This document shows, one piece after another, positions 60,415 through 64,000 of a stretch of 64,000 nucleotides of DNA. Numbering within the stretch: the stretch's first letter is position 1; each line of letters begins with the position of its first letter. The position numbers and the translations under genes are program-made. The notes under the pieces are model-generated. The model was not told the origin of the DNA and did not search any database. It was given only the letters and a program-made list of their open reading frames with translations. Origin of the DNA: Epiperipatus broadwayi (Eukaryota > Onychophora > Udeonychophora > Euonychophora > Peripatidae); NCBI GenBank assembly GCA_028023455.1, contig JAQFVV010000031.1, positions 3,720,001 through 3,784,000 on the forward strand, given 5' to 3'.

Positions 60415-60600
60415 CAACTTACCAGGATGTTTTATTGTATCGCCACAAATATTATTATTCCAGAAATATTTTCACCGGTGCTAAATCCAGGTACAACAAA
60501 ACCACTTGAACTTTGCATTCTTTCTTTAACGCGTACGTCCGTCCATCGGTGTACATTTATGACGTGATAAAGTTTTGTAATTTCCGGTAGAATTATAATT
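60415..60600 (-). other. CpG-richer segment with splice-donor-like site
   Basis: Minus strand: ACACCGATGGACGGACGTAC GCGTTAAAG and CACCGGTGAAAATATTTC lead to CCTGGTAAGTTGAG at about 60428-60415, a strong donor consensus. A TGACG word (CGTCATAAA) lies upstream. CpG dinucleotides are far denser than in the surroundings. The frame from ATGCAAAGTTCAAGTGG runs about 28 codons to a stop just before the donor. This could be a non-coding first exon or promoter of a host gene, or chance. It is the best candidate in the window for host-gene sequence, but weak. Confidence 0.25.
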
Positions 60601-61925
60601 ACTTTTTTTTAAAAAAAAAAATACCTTTCTCAACCTATTTTTAGTTAAATAGGCAATTCCAAATTAATGATCGATTTAGCATTTCTAAATACTCCTGGAT
60701 TAAACTGATTGTTAGGTAAAAAGGGGAGGAATTTTAAACAAATAATAATGAATAAAAAAGACATTTTATTTTTTAGAGATAAAAATATTTTAATAGTTAA
60801 CGCTTTTAGATATATGTATATCTGTAGTATATATGCGTGTGTCTACATTATATGTAGACTATTAATCAAATTAATAGGTATGACAGTTTTAACAAAAAAT
60901 AATTGCAAAACTGGATTTTTTTTTTTTGTTTAAACTTTTTGAGTGAATGATTCAATTTAAAATTTCACAGTTATATCCCATCGGTTAACAAAATAATGTG
61001 TTGATATTGTATTACTATCATCTACTGCAATCTAATTCTCCACAGTTATCCAGTAAAAAAAAAATTTATTACATTGATTTAGCAAACCCTTTGATCGGGA
61101 TAATCATTTTAAATTATATTTTTTTTCGATTATCTATTTTCTCTATTTGTTAAGAAACAACAATCCAACTCACATCTAACCGATTAATACCTTTCCTTTT
61201 CATTTTTGCACTTCTTTATTATAATGAATATTGTTTCTTGAAAATGCTTTTATGTCATTTTAACCTCTGCTTTATTTTCAATTCCATAAGTTATAATAAT
61301 TAAAAATATTGGTTGAATGTTTTTTTAAAACAACAACAAACAAAAAAAATACCATGGCATAAATAGTAAATAGCCCAAATAATTTTGAATGCAATTTTTC
61401 TGACCAATGAAATTTTGAGATATCTTGATATAGAAAATCATAATCAAATGTTAACACACTATTGTCAATAATATTTTGTCAACACATGTTACATCCTCAA
61501 TACGATTTATTTTACTACCTAATTAATATCTTTTAAAAACGCCATAGACTTTAAAATCTCTGGTGCAAAAATGCATGCTACCATTTTTATTCAGCAGTTG
61601 TTTCAATAACTCCATTTGCAAGATGTTGATGCCCAACATAAATATAATAATCAATTTTCTCCCCAATTCTATTTCAATTTTTAAAAAATCAAATTAATTG
61701 CTTTAGCGATCGTATGATGTTCATGCACCAAAAATTGTAGATTGAGCATTGATTCATGAAACTTTAGTTTCTGAGATCATCATTTTACTAAAATTGTTAA
61801 ATCATATAGGGCATTTTATCCCAATCCATTTTGACTGTCTACAAAATTCATTTTTAAGTCTATTTTTAATCTTTATTTAATTTACATTTTTTTATCACAG
61901 TTTATTAAACCTTTCTAAAGATCCC
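60601..61925. other. AT-rich stretch, no gene recognised
   Basis: The 74-codon frame at 60709-60933 has no motif. About 61705-61790 loosely resembles about 29275-29350. Nothing else recognised. Confidence 0.45.
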
Positions 61926-61927
61926 TG

Positions 61928-62005
61928 TGTTGTTGGCTCAGTGATTAACATATTCTTTTACTAAGCTAAAAATCATATATTGATTGCAGATTAGGCATAA
62001 ATAAT
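61928..62005 (+). mobile_element. Degenerate tRNA-like SINE head
   Basis: TTGGCTCAGTGATTAACATA then TTCTTTTACTAAGC and ATATATTGATTGCAG look like an A box, an anticodon arm and a worn B box. Boundaries and tail are unclear. No second copy was recognised in the window. Confidence 0.4.
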
Positions 62006-62455
62006 GTTTAAAATATATTTTTAGACTTTTCAAACATTTTTTATACTTTGTGAAGTTTTTCTAATGCTGATTTAAATTTTCCATACTGATTTTCAATGGA
62101 AAGAATTCTGAATATTAGTAATATCATGTGACATTTCGTGCAATCTTGTAAATATATTTGCTAATTTTATGAATATAATACTCCTAAACAATTTTGAAGT
62201 AATTGAATCAAACTGATTTACTTCTTCCTCTAATGTGAATTTTTAAAAAAAAAAAATTTATATTGAGAATTAGACATTTAAAATTAAAAAAGAATACAGA
62301 GAGCAAAGTATATTTAATAAAAAATAAAAGAATCTAAAGAACAGCCACAAAATGACCAACACAAAAATAGACTTGAAAGGACTCGAATAATAATAAGGAA
62401 AAACTGTAAGAGACAGAGATAAAAGAAAAAAAGCGTATTGGCATCCACAATAATT
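62006..62455. other. AT-rich stretch, no gene recognised
   Basis: A 67-codon minus-strand frame (62270-62473) is Phe/Leu/Ser-rich without a motif; nothing supports a gene. Confidence 0.5.
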
Positions 62456-62459
62456 ATAA

Positions 62460-62739
62460 TTTATAATAAACAAAGCAAAGCAAAACTCTATATAGTAGTG
62501 CCACCTGTGCTAAACAGAGTAATCAATGGATGCCAGAAGGCTTGTGCATAAAATCCCTATCTAATGCCTACTCATCCAATATCCCCCAGACTAGTTTCTG
62601 GTTTGTGGCCATCGTCAGTGAGGAGCTTTGGATCTGAGAGCACTGCATCTAGATCTTAGGATCCAATGCAACCCTCTAGCAACCACCTTTTATCTCTACT
62701 TAACTACTATATGGAGTTTTGCTTTGCTTTGTTTATAAA
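62460..62739. mobile_element. Family B element, single-arm form (B4)
   Basis: The ends are inverted over about 36 bases: TTTATAATAAACAAAGCAAA then GCAAAACTCTATATAGTAG at the left, and CTACTATATGGAGTTTTGCT then TTGCTTTGTTTATAAA at the right. The interior follows one arm of the family B foldback in order: GAGTAATCAATGGATGCCAG, AAGGCTTGTGCATAAAATCC, CTACTCATCCAATATC, GACTAGTTTCTGGTTTGTGG, TCGTCAGTGAGGAG, GGATCTGAGAGCACTGCATC, ACCACCTTTTATCTCTACTT. A compact MITE of about 280 bases, better bounded than B2 or B3. Confidence 0.85.
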
Positions 62740-62829
62740 CAATTATGTGCTAGTATTGGAGATGTGATCATATAATTTATAATATTGTTGAGTAAATTTC
62801 ATGAATAAAATTGCAGAACATGATCTGAT

Positions 62830-63265
62830 TTATTTATTACTGGGCTTGCAAATTAATGTCCATATAATGGGAAAAAAAACAGAACTTGGTTTAGCAGAGA
62901 AAAACAAAAATTGGAGGCCCTAACAAAATCTTGAAATTGACAAGAGCCTTTTGCACAAAAAGAAGAAAAACCAAACTGGACAAATTGTTCCAGAACAGTG
63001 GATGTTTGCGGACTTGTGCAGAGAGACCAAGGAGTATTTCATCATGAGAATTCATGGTAGAACAGTGATAATTCTGATGGGAGCCATTAAATAAAATGTG
63101 GAAGAGGAATTGACAATTTATTCAGACTGTCGGAAAGCCTATAAAACTGCTGAATTATGAGCTGCCAATTATCAAGCATTTTTTTCTAAATCATGTGTTA
63201 AGTATTCTCCATTTTGCAAAAAAATCTTAAGACTCAATTTTGGAACAAAATTTTATCCACTTAAA
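62830..63265 (+). pseudogene. Merlin (ISXO2-like) transposase relic
   Basis: Plus-strand frames give IGGPNKILKLTRAF near 62910, the IGGxxKxVEIDES block carrying the first catalytic Asp, here degraded. RKTKLDKLF / GQIVPEQWMF-like words follow near 62965-63010, and ADLCRETKEYFIMRIHGRTV near 63010-63070 matches GGIxRETxxxFxxxVxxRxxxTL. LTIYSDCRKAYKTAEL near 63115-63160 matches the I-x-S-D-x-W-K-A-Y motif with the second catalytic Asp. A loose FGTKFYPLKIKYNRQ follows. Frameshifts and stops make it inactive. Terminal inverted repeats were not identified. Confidence 0.75.
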
Positions 63266-64000
63266 ATAAAGTACAACAGACAAATGATAGTTTCATTATC
63301 ATGACAATTCCTGTTATATATTACAGGATAAGTATATTTTCCTTTTTAAGCATTTTGAAATTTCATGTCAGATATACACATAATAGTTTAGATATAATAT
63401 TTAGACATGCTAATAGTTTATATATAGATGTAGTAATACATTAATTTTACTTTTTTGTTGTTGTTGTTTTTTGCCAATTTTGCTTTAGTGATAGTTTTGT
63501 AATTTCATGACAGGCTTAAATATTCGTATTTAAAATAACATTTAGGAATTGCATAATGCTGTGTCATATTTAATACTTTTTGTAAGAAATGTATTTTTAG
63601 TATTGTTAAAATATACTTTTTCAGATTTAGTCTGGTGCAATTAGTATTATATATTAGAACTGCTATACTTTTTCACATACGTATTCAGACTGCCGATAAC
63701 TTTGTAAATCTTGTGAAAATAACATGTACAAGTGGTTCATTTTGATGAATTTATCATTTTAAGTTTGTACAAGTTCCAGTGTATTTGGTCAGATCACAAG
63801 ATGAGAAAGTTATCAGTGGGTTTATAAGAATGTGAAAAGGCACAGCAGATCTAATACTTGAGTACAGAAAGTTTTGGCCTTTCCCAAATTAAGCATCTAT
63901 AAATTTTCATTTTTTAATTCAACTGAAAAAATTATATATAAAAAAACAATAAAGTTAAAACAATAATAATAAAATATAAAACCTTATCATGGTTAAGTAA
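63266..64000. other. AT-rich stretch, no gene recognised
   Basis: No coding frame or repeat recognised up to the window end. Confidence 0.5.

Overview
This window is strongly AT-rich eukaryotic DNA, almost certainly from an animal and probably an invertebrate. The evidence is its mix of transposons: RTE-type and other LINEs, tRNA-derived SINEs, Penelope-like GIY-YIG relics, and hAT, mariner and Merlin relics. It has no bacterial-style gene organisation, no operons, and no open reading frame that looks like a host gene. The lineage cannot be fixed from the sequence alone. The window is best read as intergenic or intronic DNA filled with mobile elements of different ages. Layout: 0-4 kb holds one end of a hAT element and a plus-strand LINE relic. 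4-13.2 kb holds a compound ATCT/ACCT microsatellite, a MITE with 68-base inverted arms, a hAT deletion derivative, several SINE pieces, a Penelope GIY-YIG relic and a foldback (family B) copy. 13-19.8 kb is mostly featureless, with one GC-richer islet at 18.5 kb. 19.8-22.4 kb holds a second Penelope relic next to a large foldback (family A) and a segment with two 137-base tandem units beside a TATA-like box. 26.9-28.2 kb is a LINE relic. 30.3-33.6 kb is the best-preserved element, a full-length RTE-type LINE on the minus strand with a 14-base target-site duplication and a single frameshift. It is followed directly by a decayed mariner (33.75-34.62 kb), a SINE and another LINE 3' end. 38-39.4 kb is a hAT transposase relic; 40.8-41.2 kb a second family A palindrome; 41.6 kb a tRNA-Gly-like SINE; 42.1-42.8 kb a relic of another LINE family. 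43-47.9 kb is less repeat-like and locally CpG-richer. 48-57.7 kb alternates foldbacks (B and C) with minus-strand LINE relics and holds a TA-flanked DNA transposon whose ends resemble a widely dispersed animal repeat. The last 2 kb holds another family B copy and a Merlin (ISXO2-like) transposase relic. Only the RTE element has long reading frames, and it needs one frame correction. The most unusual feature is the density of long-armed inverted repeats: at least eight copies in four families, several of which are near-continuous palindromes of 300-900 bases. If transcribed, these would fold into long double-stranded hairpins. Two unrelated tRNA-like SINE heads also share one 3' tail, which suggests a modular SINE family mobilised by one LINE.
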